64,000 nt of DNA from positions 4,340,001-4,404,000 of the forward strand of contig NZ_CP094516.1 in NCBI RefSeq assembly GCF_029909975.1, in the 5' to 3' direction. Both the position numbers and the translations under genes were made by a program. Positions 26,090 through 35,053 of this stretch are shown here, in pieces. Below the pieces are notes generated by a model. That model ran no database searches, had not been told where the DNA came from, and worked only from the letters and a program-made list of their open reading frames with translations. This stretch comes from Bradyrhizobium sp. ISRA430. Its GTDB lineage: Bacteria > Pseudomonadota > Alphaproteobacteria > Rhizobiales > Xanthobacteraceae. Numbering within the stretch: position 1 is the stretch's first letter; each line of letters starts with the position of its first letter.

Positions 26090-28081
26090 ATGTGGCAGCA
26101 GGGGAACGGGGTTGTGTTCGGAACCAGGCTGTGGCTCGCCGCAGCCGTCCTCGCGGCGACGTGGAGTCTTTTGGTGGCCATGTCCCTTCAGGAGGGGCCG
26201 GACCGGACCACGCGGGCGAACCAGGAGGTGGACGGCGGCGCGTCCGCATTGCGCAAGTCGATGTTGCACGATCAGGCGGCGCCGGTGGAGCGGGATCTAG
26301 CGGCGATGGGCCGCAACGTCGAACCGCAGACGGCCACGGCCACGAGGACCGTTGACGAGGTCAGCCCAGCAAAACAGCAGGAGAACGCAGGCTTGGCGGA
26401 GTTGCAAAACTCCTTGCAGCGGGAACGCGACCGCGCGAGCCGGCTGGAGCACGATCTTGCAGTGGCGCGGAGCGATGTCGCGACGCAGACCTCGCTGGCG
26501 GCCAAAGCGGGTGCTGACGCAGACGAACTGAAGAAGATGGCGGACGCAGGCGCGGATTTGCGCAAATCGCTGCAGCAGGAACACGACCGCGCGAGCCGGT
26601 TAGAGCAGGATCTTGCGGCAGCGCGGCGCGATGTCGAGACGCAGACCGCGCTCGCAGTCAAGGCGGGGGCCGAAGCAAGCCAACTGAAGAAGACAGTGGA
26701 CGCACGCGCGGATTTGCGCAAATCGCTGCGGCACGAACGCGACCGCGCAAGCCGACTGGAGCAGGACCTCGCGGCGGCACGGCGTGATATCGCGACGCAG
26801 ACCGCGCTCGCGGCTAAGGCGGGGGCCGAAGCAAGCCAACTGAAGAAGACGGCAGATGCAGGCGCGGATTTGCGCAAATCGCTGCGGCACGAACACGACC
26901 GCGCAAGCCGACTGGAGCAGGACCTCGCGGCAGCGCGGCGCGATGTCGAGACGCAGACCGCGCTCGCGACTAAGGCGGGCGAGGAAGCCGCGACGTTCAA
27001 ACAAGCGGCGGAAAAAAGCTCCGCGGAGCTGAGGCAATCGCTCCAGCAGGAGCACGACAAGTCGGAGGCGCTGACACAGGAGCTCTCGACAGCGCGAACA
27101 AAGATATATGCCTACGAGGCTCAAGCGCGTCAGGCCAGCGATCAGGCCGCAGAAAGCGGCACAGCGGATTTGCGCAAATCGCTGCAGCAGGAACACGACC
27201 GCGCGAGCGGGTTGGAGCAGGACCTCGCGGCAGCGCAGCGCGATGTCGAGACGCAGACTGCGCTCGCGACCAAGGCGGGCCAGGAAGCCGCGACGTTCAA
27301 ACAGGCGGCGGAAAAAAGCTCCGCGGAGCTGAAGCAATCGCTCCAGCAGGAGCACGATAAGTCGGAGGCGCTGACACAGGAGCTCTCGACGGCGCAAACA
27401 AAGATATACGCCTACGAGGCTCAAGCGCGTCAGGCAAGCGATCAGGCTGCAGAAAGTGGCACGGCGGATTTGCGCAAATCGCTGCAACAGGAACACGACC
27501 GCGCGAGCGGGTTAGAGCAGAATCTCGCAGCAGCGCGGCGTGATGTCGAGATGCATACCGCGCTCGCGACCAAGGCGGAAGCCGAAGCAAGCCAGCTGAT
27601 GAAGACGGCGGACGCAGGCGCAGCGGAGTTGCCCAAATCCCTGCTGGAGCGCGATCTGGCGTCGGCACGAAGCAATGCGTCAGCGCCTTCGATTGTCGGC
27701 GTCGATCAGCTCAGCACGCAATACGAGGCGGAAGCAGCAAAGCCGATGGGAGCAGAGCAGCCAGCCGTCGCCAACACACGCGTCGACGCCCAGCCTACGG
27801 CCGAGGATGCCGCGAAAATCGCGAGGCTGCTTGCGCACGCGCACGTGCTGCTTGGTCGTGGCGACATCGGCTCAGCGCGAATTGTGCTTCAGCGCGCCGC
27901 CGAAATGGGCAGTGCCCAGGCAAACTTCACGCTCGCGGAAACCTATGACCCACTCATTCTTTCCAAATGGGGAACATCTGGGACGCGCGGCGACGCAAAT
28001 ATGGCGCTTGATCTCTATGCCAGAGCTCTGGCCGGTGGAGTCAAGGAAGCGCAGGAGCGGTCCGACGCGCTGCATCGATAG
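26090..28081 (+). CDS. Membrane-anchored coiled-coil repeat protein
   Basis: A 663-residue protein. Residues about 12-32 form one membrane anchor (LWLAAAVLAATWSLLVAMSL). Residues about 95-520 are heptad-rich coiled coil made of near-identical copies of a unit of about 52 residues, beginning DLRKSLQQEHDRASRLEQDL and containing ETQTALATKAG. Two copies are expanded by a 48-residue insert (QSLQQEHDKSEALTQELSTA). The C-terminal 90 residues form a helical, Sel1/TPR-like domain (ARIVLQRAAEMGSAQANFTL). I recognise this C-terminal module from uncharacterised Bradyrhizobium proteins. A periplasmic scaffold role is possible but unproved. Repeat number may vary between strains. Confidence 0.8.
   Translation: MWQQGNGVVFGTRLWLAAAVLAATWSLLVAMSLQEGPDRTTRANQEVDGGASALRKSMLHDQAAPVERDLAAMGRNVEPQTATATRTVDEVSPAKQQENAGLAELQNSLQRERDRASRLEHDLAVARSDVATQTSLAAKAGADADELKKMADAGADLRKSLQQEHDRASRLEQDLAAARRDVETQTALAVKAGAEASQLKKTVDARADLRKSLRHERDRASRLEQDLAAARRDIATQTALAAKAGAEASQLKKTADAGADLRKSLRHEHDRASRLEQDLAAARRDVETQTALATKAGEEAATFKQAAEKSSAELRQSLQQEHDKSEALTQELSTARTKIYAYEAQARQASDQAAESGTADLRKSLQQEHDRASGLEQDLAAAQRDVETQTALATKAGQEAATFKQAAEKSSAELKQSLQQEHDKSEALTQELSTAQTKIYAYEAQARQASDQAAESGTADLRKSLQQEHDRASGLEQNLAAARRDVEMHTALATKAEAEASQLMKTADAGAAELPKSLLERDLASARSNASAPSIVGVDQLSTQYEAEAAKPMGAEQPAVANTRVDAQPTAEDAAKIARLLAHAHVLLGRGDIGSARIVLQRAAEMGSAQANFTLAETYDPLILSKWGTSGTRGDANMALDLYARALAGGVKEAQERSDALHR
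26552..27620 (+). repeat. Tandem in-frame DNA repeats in the coiled-coil gene
   Basis: The sequence GCGGATTTGCGCAAATCGCT recurs at 26552, 26708, 26864, 27164 and 27464. The spacings are therefore 156, 156, 300 and 300 bases, all multiples of three. The 300-base copies are a 156-base unit plus a 144-base insert and are almost identical to each other, which points to recent duplication. Confidence 0.9.
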
Positions 28082-28179
28082 CGCAAGCCGGAAGAGCGCG
28101 GGCCCGATGTATGGCGTCGCGAGTGCGTCGTGGGTCTATAAGTTGGCCGATGAATAGGCTCGTGTGATGGTGCCCGCTT

Positions 28180-28548
28180 ATGGTCGCAGCTTTGGCTGCG
28201 CTGTTCTTGGCCATTCCGCCTTCCCTGGTGGATGCGCAAGCGAAAAATGTTCGCCCCATAGCCGATCGCAGCGGCATGATCGCGCGGTCTGTGCGCCATC
28301 GGCTTGTTTCGGCGAGCGCGGCACGCGATGTCCGCCACGGCAGCGGTGGTGCTAGCGTCAATCTGCAGACGCTCCAAGGGAGCGCCTCTTTCGAGCAATC
28401 GTCAGTCTCTGCAGGCGAGCGTAAAATGCTTGTGCCCTTCGGGCTGTCCAGCCCCCTGCTTCAAGCCCGGAGGAGCAGGCGGCCCACCATATGTATACGC
28501 GTTGGTGGGGCCGCTGCTCGCTTCGGGAGACCGAACGATTGGCCATGA
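28180..28548 (+). CDS. Doubtful small secreted protein, possibly frameshifted
   Basis: The frame of 122 codons starts with a signal-peptide-like stretch (LAALFLAIPPSLVDAQA). The first half looks coherent, but from about 28430 the better-looking reading (GAGGPPYVYALVGPLLASGD) is in another frame that ends at 28639. Either this is a decayed gene or the frames are chance. No family is recognised. It follows the coiled-coil gene by 98 bases. Confidence 0.25.
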   Translation: MVAALAALFLAIPPSLVDAQAKNVRPIADRSGMIARSVRHRLVSASAARDVRHGSGGASVNLQTLQGSASFEQSSVSAGERKMLVPFGLSSPLLQARRSRRPTICIRVGGAAARFGRPNDWP

Positions 28549-28647
28549 TGGATCGCTCCAGATTGGTCTTACGCATGTGGAGGGGCAGAGACCACAGGTC
28601 GTCGCCACCCATCGCGAGGATAGCATTGTCCAACTGTAGGAGAACGC

Positions 28648-28821
28648 ATGTTCGACGCCGAAACGACTGCGCTATTCACAGCAGTGCTTGAGGAAGTATG
28701 CGAGAATATTTCCGTGTATGAGACCGGCGCCAGAGCGCACGTCGCTTCCAAGATCCTCGAAACTGCGGCAAACGGTCAACTCTCAATAAATGTCTTGAAG
28801 GCAGCGGGCCAGAAGCCCTGA
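28648..28821 (+). pseudogene. Small conserved rhizobial protein, 3' end frameshifted
   Basis: A 57-codon frame with a good ribosome site (TAGGAG) begins MFDAETTALFTAVLEEVCE and continues with ETGARAHVASKILETAANG. I recognise it as a family of short uncharacterised rhizobial proteins whose usual C-terminus ends APTMWR. Here the frame stops early at AAGQKP. The next frame still shows EALNAPTM followed by a stop where the Trp codon should be, and then an Arg codon and stop. So one frameshift and one nonsense change have clipped about a dozen residues. It may still be translated as a short protein. Confidence 0.5.
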
Positions 28822-29550
28822 ACGCGCCTACGATGTGACGCTGACTACTCTTCCGAGCACTAGCCGTCGCTGGCAGGCGCCCTTTCTCGCGCAAGCTCTG
28901 GAGGCAGGTTCACCGCGTCCTCGGTCATGGATGGTTCCTCGAATCGGGTTGGTGTCGCAACCCAAACCTTACCGATGAATCATCGGTGACCACTCGCAAC
29001 GTCGCTCGCTACAGCGCGATGTGGGACTCGCGTCGCGAGCGGCTTTGCGGATTAAGGTGGAGAACCGCAGCCTCCCCTGCGATGGAGCGGAGCTCTCACG
29101 GTCGACGGCTCGGCACACTGCCCCCGCCGAAACGTGTGCCGAGCCTAGCCAGTCTTTCGCTGGTCGAATTCCCGACCGGCTGACATCGATATTGTCACAA
29201 CCATGCGGTTCTGAAAATTGCGTGGCGGCAACACTCGCGAATTATCAGAACGCACATGGCGGGTAGCTTCGGCTCGAACGAATGGCGCCATGCATCGGCC
29301 GCTATCAGGCCCGAATCTCAGTTGTAAGCTCGGCGGGTCGGGGTTTTCGATCGATTTCCAGCGCTGCTGCGAATGAAGCTCCGTCTCCCGCTCCATCGCT
29401 ATTCAGCCCCCAGCCCCAGATGGAGCGGGGTCTTGAGCGCGCAAACGTTGCGGTCTTCGACCAACAGGCCTGGGACGCGGCTACCACCTAAATCCGCGGC
29501 CATCAGGAGCACTGTACGGATGTCCCCTTGCCGTGCTGGAAGATTTCGAG
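28822..29550. other. Intergenic region without a supported gene
   Basis: About 730 bases in which both strands show only short shadow frames. No repeats, RNA genes or mobile-element ends are recognised. Confidence 0.45.
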
Positions 29551-29715
29551 ATGAAATCATCCAAGCCGAAGGAATGGACTGATCTCGAACGTAGGAAGCT
29601 TTCGGCGATGATACGCCTGCGGTTCGTTGCGTCTGAAATTGCCGCCGCTCTCCGCCGGCATACTGGCTCAGTAAGGCGGATGGCGCGAGAGATGGGGTTG
29701 ACGTTGAAGAAATGA
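29551..29715 (+). CDS. Small helix-turn-helix protein (SANT/Myb-like)
   Basis: A 54-residue basic protein, MKSSKPKEWTDLERRKLSAM at the start, then ASEIAAALRRHTGSVRRMAR. The helix spacing and the W-x-E/R-R pattern resemble small SANT/Myb-like or GcrA-like DNA-binding proteins. GGAAG lies upstream of the ATG. Short proteins of this type are frequent in rhizobial accessory DNA. Targets are unknown. It stands alone, with 232 gene-free bases to the epimerase stop. Confidence 0.55.
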   Translation: MKSSKPKEWTDLERRKLSAMIRLRFVASEIAAALRRHTGSVRRMAREMGLTLKK

Positions 29716-29947
29716 CGGCAAGCTTTCCCCGCACCGTCGATAAGCCCGAGAATTCGGCCCTCGGCAGACCTCGCGGCCGACCGTAAGCGCTCCTTACTTG
29801 TGACGAGATGTTCCCTCTTGACTCAGCTCGCCCTCAGTTCTGGCTATGCGGGTCGCGTCTGTCGGCCGGACGAGATCCGGCTCTGGACTCAAGCCGTGTC
29901 TCGTTCCCCGTGTTTCCAATCAGCGCAGAACGGCACTCCAGGTAGCT

Positions 29948-30964
29948 TTAGATCCCATAGTATTCGCGGTACCATTTGACGAACTTGCGGATCCCCTCCT
30001 CGGCGCTGGTCGATGGTCGAAAACCAATGTCCCGCGTCAGATCATCGATGTCAGCGTACGTCGCCGGGACATCGCCGGGCTGCATCGGAAGCATTTCCTT
30101 CACGGCAACACGACCCAGCTCCTCCTCGAGCAAGGAAACGACGTGCATGAGCTGCTCGGGCGTGTTGTTCCCGATGTTATAGATCTTCCAGGGCGCGGCG
30201 CTGCGTGAGGGATCCGGAGCGTTCGTCGGAGCCTGCTGCCCCGGCGCGGGCGGCCGATCGATCAGCCGGACGATGGCCTCCACGACGTCGTCGATGTAGG
30301 TGAAGTCACGCGACATTTGCCCGTGATTGAACAGCTTGATCGACCTGCCCTCCACGATCGCCTTTGCGAATATGAACAACGCCATGTCGGGCCGCCCCCA
30401 CGGTCCATACACCGTGAAGAACCGCAGGCCGGTGGTCGGCAGCGAGAAGAGATGGCTGTAGGCATGAGCCATCAACTCATTCGCTTTCTTGGAAGCCGCG
30501 TAAATGCTGATCGGGTGATCGACGTTGTCGCGGACCGAGAACGGCAGCTTCTTGTTCGAGCCATACACAGAGGATGACGAAGCGTAGAGAAGGTGCCGAC
30601 ATTGGGTATGCCGACAGCCCTCAAGGACGTTCATGAAGCCTTGCAGGTTCGCGTCGACATAAGCGTGCGGGTTCTCCAGAGAATATCGCACGCCGGCTTG
30701 CGCCGCCAAATGCACGACGTGGGAAAAGCGGGATTCGGCAAAGAATGGAGCGATGGCCTCGCGATCGGCGAGATCCTTCCTGATAAAGCGGAAGGACGGA
30801 AACTCCCGCAGCACACGGAGGCGCCCTTCCTTCAGCGTCGGATCATAATAGTCATTGACGACATCGAGACCAACGACGTCCCGACCGGCCGACGCAAGCC
30901 GGTGTACGACGTGAAACCCTATGAAGCCGGCGGCACCGGTCACCAGAATCTTTTGATCAGTCAT
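29948..30964 (-). CDS. NAD-dependent UDP-glucuronate 4-epimerase-like enzyme
   Basis: A 338-residue extended short-chain dehydrogenase. The NAD motif is GAAGFIG at 10-16 and the catalytic tyrosine and lysine are Y155 and K159 in YAASK. The block SVYGSNKKLPFSVRDNVDHP and GLRFFTVYGPWGRPDMALF are hallmarks of the UDP-glucuronate 4-epimerase branch (LspL/Cap1J). It would make UDP-galacturonate or epimerise a related uronic acid. The adjacent UDP-sugar dehydrogenase 23 bases upstream supplies the oxidised sugar, so the two probably form an operon feeding the polysaccharide locus. Confidence 0.9.
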   Translation of the reverse strand: MTDQKILVTGAAGFIGFHVVHRLASAGRDVVGLDVVNDYYDPTLKEGRLRVLREFPSFRFIRKDLADREAIAPFFAESRFSHVVHLAAQAGVRYSLENPHAYVDANLQGFMNVLEGCRHTQCRHLLYASSSSVYGSNKKLPFSVRDNVDHPISIYAASKKANELMAHAYSHLFSLPTTGLRFFTVYGPWGRPDMALFIFAKAIVEGRSIKLFNHGQMSRDFTYIDDVVEAIVRLIDRPPAPGQQAPTNAPDPSRSAAPWKIYNIGNNTPEQLMHVVSLLEEELGRVAVKEMLPMQPGDVPATYADIDDLTRDIGFRPSTSAEEGIRKFVKWYREYYGI

Positions 30965-30987
30965 TGCGCCTGTTATCTGCTCAGGAG

Positions 30988-32271
30988 CTAAAGTCGCCAG
31001 AGTTCTATCTCGGCCGGCTTGCTCGCCCGCTCCAGCCGGGACTTGACGTCCAGGACTAGACCTTGTCCCTCTTTCAGGAGCGTCTGCAAGAATGGCCAGC
31101 CCAAATTGATGAAAGTGTCGTGCGCGACGGCGAGAACAACCGCGTCGGCCGGCTGCTGCTCTTTGTGATCGGAGAGTTCAATTCCATACTCGTCGAAGGC
31201 TTCGATGCGGTCCGCCCAGGGATCGCGGACCTGAACCTTGATGCCGAACGATTCCAGTTCGCGCACGATATCGATAACCTTGGAGTTGCGTAGATCCGGC
31301 AAGTTCTCCTTGAACGTCACGCCCAACACGGTGACAACGCCGCCGCGGGATCCTCTCTTCAGAAGACGCCGAACACACTCTCGCGCAATCCGTGCGCCCA
31401 TGTCATCATTGATGCGCCGTCCCGCGAGGATGACTTGAGGATGGTACTTCGCTATCTCGGCACGATAGGTCAGATAATAGGGGTCGACCCCGATGCAGTG
31501 CCCGCCGACCAGGCCGGGCTGAAACGGGAGGAAATTCCACTTCGTGCGGGCAGCCGCCAGCACATCGCCGGTATCAAGATCAAGCGCATGAAAGATCTGC
31601 GAGAGCTCATTCATGAAGGCGATGTTGAGATCTCGTTGTGTATTCTCGATCACCTTGGCCGCTTCAGCGACCTTGATCGAAGGCGCCTGGTAGATGCCGG
31701 CCCTGACGACCGCGCCATAGACCTCGGCGACGATCCTGAGCGACTTGGCGTCTTGCGCAGATACCACCTTTTGGATGGTTTCGAAGCGGTGTTCCTTGTC
31801 TCCGGGATTGATCCGCTCGGGGGAATATCCGACGTGGAAATCAACGCTGGCCTTGAGACCGGAGGCACGTTCGAGAACCGGCACGCATTCCTCTTCGGTT
31901 GCACCGGGATAGACCGTCGACTCGTAAACGACGATGTCTCCCTTCTTCAATGCGCCACCGACGGACCTCGATGCACTCAACAGCGCGCGGAGATCGGGCT
32001 TGTTTGCGCCATCAATCGGAGTCGGAACCGTAACGATGAAAAAGTCGGCCGCGGCCAGATCACCCGGCTGGTCAGTGTATTCAATCCGGGCGGCATGCAG
32101 ATCAGCCATCTCGATTTCGCGCGTCCGGTCCTGACCTCGACGCAACTCGGCGATCCGCTCCGCGTTGATGTCGAATCCGATGACGCGATATCCGGCCCGA
32201 CCAAACGCCACCGCCACTGGAAGCCCGACGTAGCCGAGGCCTATGACGCCAATGTTTCGGATAGTTGGCAA
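30988..32271 (-). CDS. Nucleotide-sugar 6-dehydrogenase (TviB/WbpA/WbpO-like)
   Basis: A 427-residue UDP-sugar dehydrogenase that oxidises C6 to a carboxylate with two NAD. The Rossmann motif is GLGYVGLP at 11-18. The catalytic cysteine is C259 in GGHCIGVDPYYL. The segments KVIENTQRDLNIAFMNELSQ and VTFKENLPDLRNSKV are typical of the UDP-N-acetylhexosamine 6-dehydrogenase branch rather than UDP-glucose dehydrogenase. It could supply an N-acetylhexosaminuronic acid, which the C3 dehydrogenase, aminotransferase and acyltransferase at 8557-12330 could then modify. It is co-oriented with and just upstream of the epimerase. Confidence 0.9.
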   Translation of the reverse strand: MPTIRNIGVIGLGYVGLPVAVAFGRAGYRVIGFDINAERIAELRRGQDRTREIEMADLHAARIEYTDQPGDLAAADFFIVTVPTPIDGANKPDLRALLSASRSVGGALKKGDIVVYESTVYPGATEEECVPVLERASGLKASVDFHVGYSPERINPGDKEHRFETIQKVVSAQDAKSLRIVAEVYGAVVRAGIYQAPSIKVAEAAKVIENTQRDLNIAFMNELSQIFHALDLDTGDVLAAARTKWNFLPFQPGLVGGHCIGVDPYYLTYRAEIAKYHPQVILAGRRINDDMGARIARECVRRLLKRGSRGGVVTVLGVTFKENLPDLRNSKVIDIVRELESFGIKVQVRDPWADRIEAFDEYGIELSDHKEQQPADAVVLAVAHDTFINLGWPFLQTLLKEGQGLVLDVKSRLERASKPAEIELWRL

Positions 32272-32323
32272 ACCTGTCCGCTCCCAGAACTGCGCTGCAA
32301 CGTCTCGTTAGCTAGGAAGCACC

Positions 32324-32824
32324 TCAATTCCACTTCGAGAAATAGCTGATCAGCTGATAGGCGTTTCTCAAACTTCCAAATCGAAATTGGTAAAGAGCCG
32401 GAATTGATACCTCCGGAGCCACTCGAATGATATCGCGGCTGAACCGTCCCTTTCTCTGTAGGAGAATTCTGAACCGCTTAAGCATCTCCTCGCTGGATAG
32501 ACCTTTGGTTCTCTTGCGGGCCGCGATGATGGCCTGCGCTTTCGCGAACAGCTCAGGACTGATCACCGGCTCGAAGGCACCGACTTTTCGGATCCACCGT
32601 TCGGGCGGGCCCGGCTTACACTGCTCTCGAGGACGAAACGAGTTCCGATTATAGACGATGTTGCCAGATTGATAAAGGTATCGTGCCGCGATGCCGCGGC
32701 GCTTCAGGACGACGATGACGTCCGCCATCTCCTCCGCCCCAATCATCCGATCGTCCCTTACCCTCTCTCCGGACACCCACATGCCTTCAACCGCAACGTG
32801 AACCTCCTCCGAATGAATGGACAC
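32324..32824 (-). pseudogene. C-terminal fragment of a large serine recombinase
   Basis: About 166 codons. ARYLYQSGNIVYNRNSFRPR, PERWIRKVGAFEPVISPELF and AKAQAIIAARKR are the recombinase-domain segment of large serine recombinases. The N-terminal catalytic resolvase domain with its serine is missing. The first 30 or so residues do not look like recombinase and abut the IS3-family element that starts near 32830, which probably cut the gene. It is likely a relic of an integrating element. Confidence 0.75.
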
Positions 32825-32829
32825 CTGTA

Positions 32830-34030
32830 GTAGGCTCTGAGAGCCCGGAGTTGTCGAATGGAAGTGGTCAACGTCGGTCGTTCACGGCCGACTACAAGCG
32901 CTAGGCCGTTGAACTGGTGGTCTCGAGTGGTCGATCGATCCGGGTGGTCGCCAAGGAGCTCGGTCTGCACGATTCGGTATTGCGACGCTGGGTCGACAAG
33001 TTCCGGCAGGTGGCCGGCATCGGCGACGTGGCGCCCTATCATGCAGGCAACGCCGATGTCGGCGGACCAGGCTTCGGAGATCGCCAGGCTGCGCCAGGAG
33101 AACGAACGGCTGCGCATGCAGCGCGATATTTTAAAAAAGTCGATCGCGATCTTTGCCGGAACCCGGACATGAGCTTCCGCTTCATCGAGGACCATCGCGA
33201 CAGCTATCCGGTGCGGTTGAACGTACCGTGCTCGAGGTCTCGCGATTACGCCGGGCGCGAGCGCCCGGAGAGCGCCGTACAACCTCCAATGCTGTGCTGC
33301 AGGCCGAGATCCGGCAGCTCCATCGCGAGAGCGGCCAGCGCTATGGTAGTCCTCGGGTCCACGCCGTCTTGCGGACGCAGGGACCAGCCGTGGCCGGATC
33401 GAACGGCTGATGCGACACGGCATGGCATTCGGGCGATCATGGCGCCGCCACGTCGGGTCCGCACCGTCACGATCTGCCGGTCGCGCCGAACCTGATCGCG
33501 CGCGACGTCACTGCCGCAAACCCAAACCGGGTCTGGCTTGCCGATATCACCTACATCCCGACAGCCGAGGGCTGGCTGTACTTGGCGGCCGTCATGGACC
33601 TCTTCAGCCGCAAGATCGTCCGTTGGGCGATGCGCCATCACATGTGGGTCGAACTCGTTTCCTCCGCGCTATCGATGGCGCTCCGCCAGCAGCGACCCGC
33701 TGCTGGATTGATCCATCATTCCGATCGCGACGTGCAGTACGCTTCACACAAATATCGCGCGGCCCTTGCCGTCGCCGGCATCAGCGCATCCATGATGCCG
33801 CAAGGCCGACTGCTACGACAGTGCGCCGATGGAGAGCTTCTTCTACACCCTTAAGACTGAGTTCGTCCGTCATCGCCAGTATCAGACCCGTGCCGAAGCC
33901 CAGCGTGATATCTTCGCCTTCATCCAGGGCTTCTACAATCGAACCAGGCTCCATTCCGCCATCGGATATATCCCTCAGATCGAGATGGAGCTAAAAGCCG
34001 CCTAAACCAGTCCACTTTTTTCGGGGGAAG
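32830..34030 (+). mobile_element. Degenerate IS3-family insertion sequence
   Basis: Remains of orfA (about 32858-33172) and orfB (about 33169-34005) on the plus strand. OrfA retains the helix-turn-helix (VVAKELGLHDSVLRRWVDKF) but has an internal TAG and a frame change before RLRQENERLRMQRDILKKS. OrfB retains DITYIPTAEGWLYLAAVMDL, HHSDRDVQYAS and ESFFYTLKTEFVRHRQYQTR, the DDE regions, in at least three frames. The last frame ends at 34005. Several frameshifts make it inactive. Terminal inverted repeats are not clear; GTCCACTTTTTTCGGGGGAA near 34010-34030 may be the right end. Confidence 0.85.
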
Positions 34031-34124
34031 ATCATGTTGCATACTAGCGCAGGAATTCCGATGGGCCCTAAATTTCTAATGGAGGCACGACCTGAATTTC
34101 AAACGGCCCCAAGTGGGGGCCGCC

Positions 34125-34145
34125 AACCCGCTTGATGCGGGTTTT
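34125..34145 (+). terminator. Rho-independent terminator-like hairpin
   Basis: AACCCGC and GCGGGTT pair around a 5-base loop and are followed by TTT. A second hairpin, GGCCCC with GGGGCC, lies just before it at 34105-34121. No gene is seen that would use it, so it may have belonged to a lost gene or unannotated RNA. Confidence 0.5.
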
Positions 34146-34884
34146 CCTCCAGCAGTTGGGGGGCACCTTTCGGCTGGGGGCCTCAAACAGACGCTTTGCC
34201 AAGCTGATTGTTCCCTACCCTCGTTCAGACAACGCGTTCCGGGCAGTGAGCGCCTCGAGGCAACCCCGCGAACAAGACACTCGCAACAACGCCGCCTGTT
34301 TGAAATTCCGACACGGCGCTGCTCCAGCCCGGGGGTGACCGCAAAATCCCGGTGAGGATTAGTCTGAATGGCTTACGCGAAGATTCAGTGGCCAGCGTGG
34401 TTGAGGCGGCCTTTATGAGTAGCGCAGGACGCCTACGTCATATCCATCCACAAAATGCTCACGTCGTTCACTCCACCTGAAGTCAGCGAACGCTTCGGGA
34501 TCGCCGGTATGTTTTCGCCATAGGATACCGAGCCCGTTCAAATTTAAAGTGTAAATGGCTATTTGCGCTGACGTGCTCGGTGCGCTTCTCTGCGGACTAT
34601 GACCACCAAGTTTCACGAGCACCTGTTTTTCAATACGATACCCGTGTCGGCTGACCGGTACTCCTAACTAAGCACATCACGCCGATCGTCGGCGAGGGCT
34701 TCCGACCGTCTGCTCGCGGACGTGCGCTGGAGACCGGGTTCGTCAATGGCGCGTCTTCCTTGGCTCGCCTTCAACTTCCTCGATGATCCCCTGTGCTCCA
34801 AGCGCGATTGGGGTGGTTCTCACACACCCACCCAAGGCCGCGACAGATCGGACAATTCGGGTCATTCAATGCGGGACTTCTCCT
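34146..34884. other. Mostly empty accessory stretch
   Basis: No gene can be called with confidence. One minus-strand frame at 34413-34622 ends with GDPEAFADFRWSERREHFVD and GYDVGVLRYS, which looks more protein-like than its surroundings but matches no family I know and has no good ribosome site. The remaining frames are shadows. Confidence 0.4.
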
Positions 34885-35049
34885 TCAGGTCGCGAATGCG
34901 GATTTCAGCCTCTTCTCGTGAGGTGACGATCTCTGACTCATCCGGCACGCGTGCTTCTTGCTGAGTCTCTTGAGCTCGGCGAGCTGTTCTTCCGTGAGCT
35001 TGTCCATCTTCAACTCCGCAATGGCCTCGACAAGATCGACCTTCCTCAT
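34885..35049 (-). CDS. Small charged helical protein next to the broken ligase
   Basis: A 54-codon frame reads MRKVDLVEAIAELKMDKLTE then EQLAELKRLSKK, a plausible helical protein. From about residue 36 another frame looks better (DESEIVTSREEAEIRIRDLK), so it may be frameshifted. It begins five bases after the DNA-ligase relic in the same direction and could have been its operon partner. Confidence 0.3.
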   Translation of the reverse strand: MRKVDLVEAIAELKMDKLTEEQLAELKRLSKKHACRMSQRSSPHEKRLKSAFAT

Positions 35050-35053
35050 CGAG

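Noticed and set aside
26272..27496. Long minus-strand frames opposite the coiled-coil gene
   Set aside because: They are mirror products of the DNA repeats (Ser/Ala/Arg-rich or Leu/Arg-rich), with no ribosome sites. The plus frame has a membrane anchor, heptads and a recognisable C-terminal domain.
26552..27620. Regular repeats considered as a CRISPR array
   Set aside because: The spacings are 156 and 300 bases, the units are in-frame coding sequence, and no short unique spacers or cas genes are present.
28822..29550. Several short frames with Ser/Arg-rich products
   Set aside because: No ribosome sites, no codon bias and mutual overlap on both strands; treated as non-coding.
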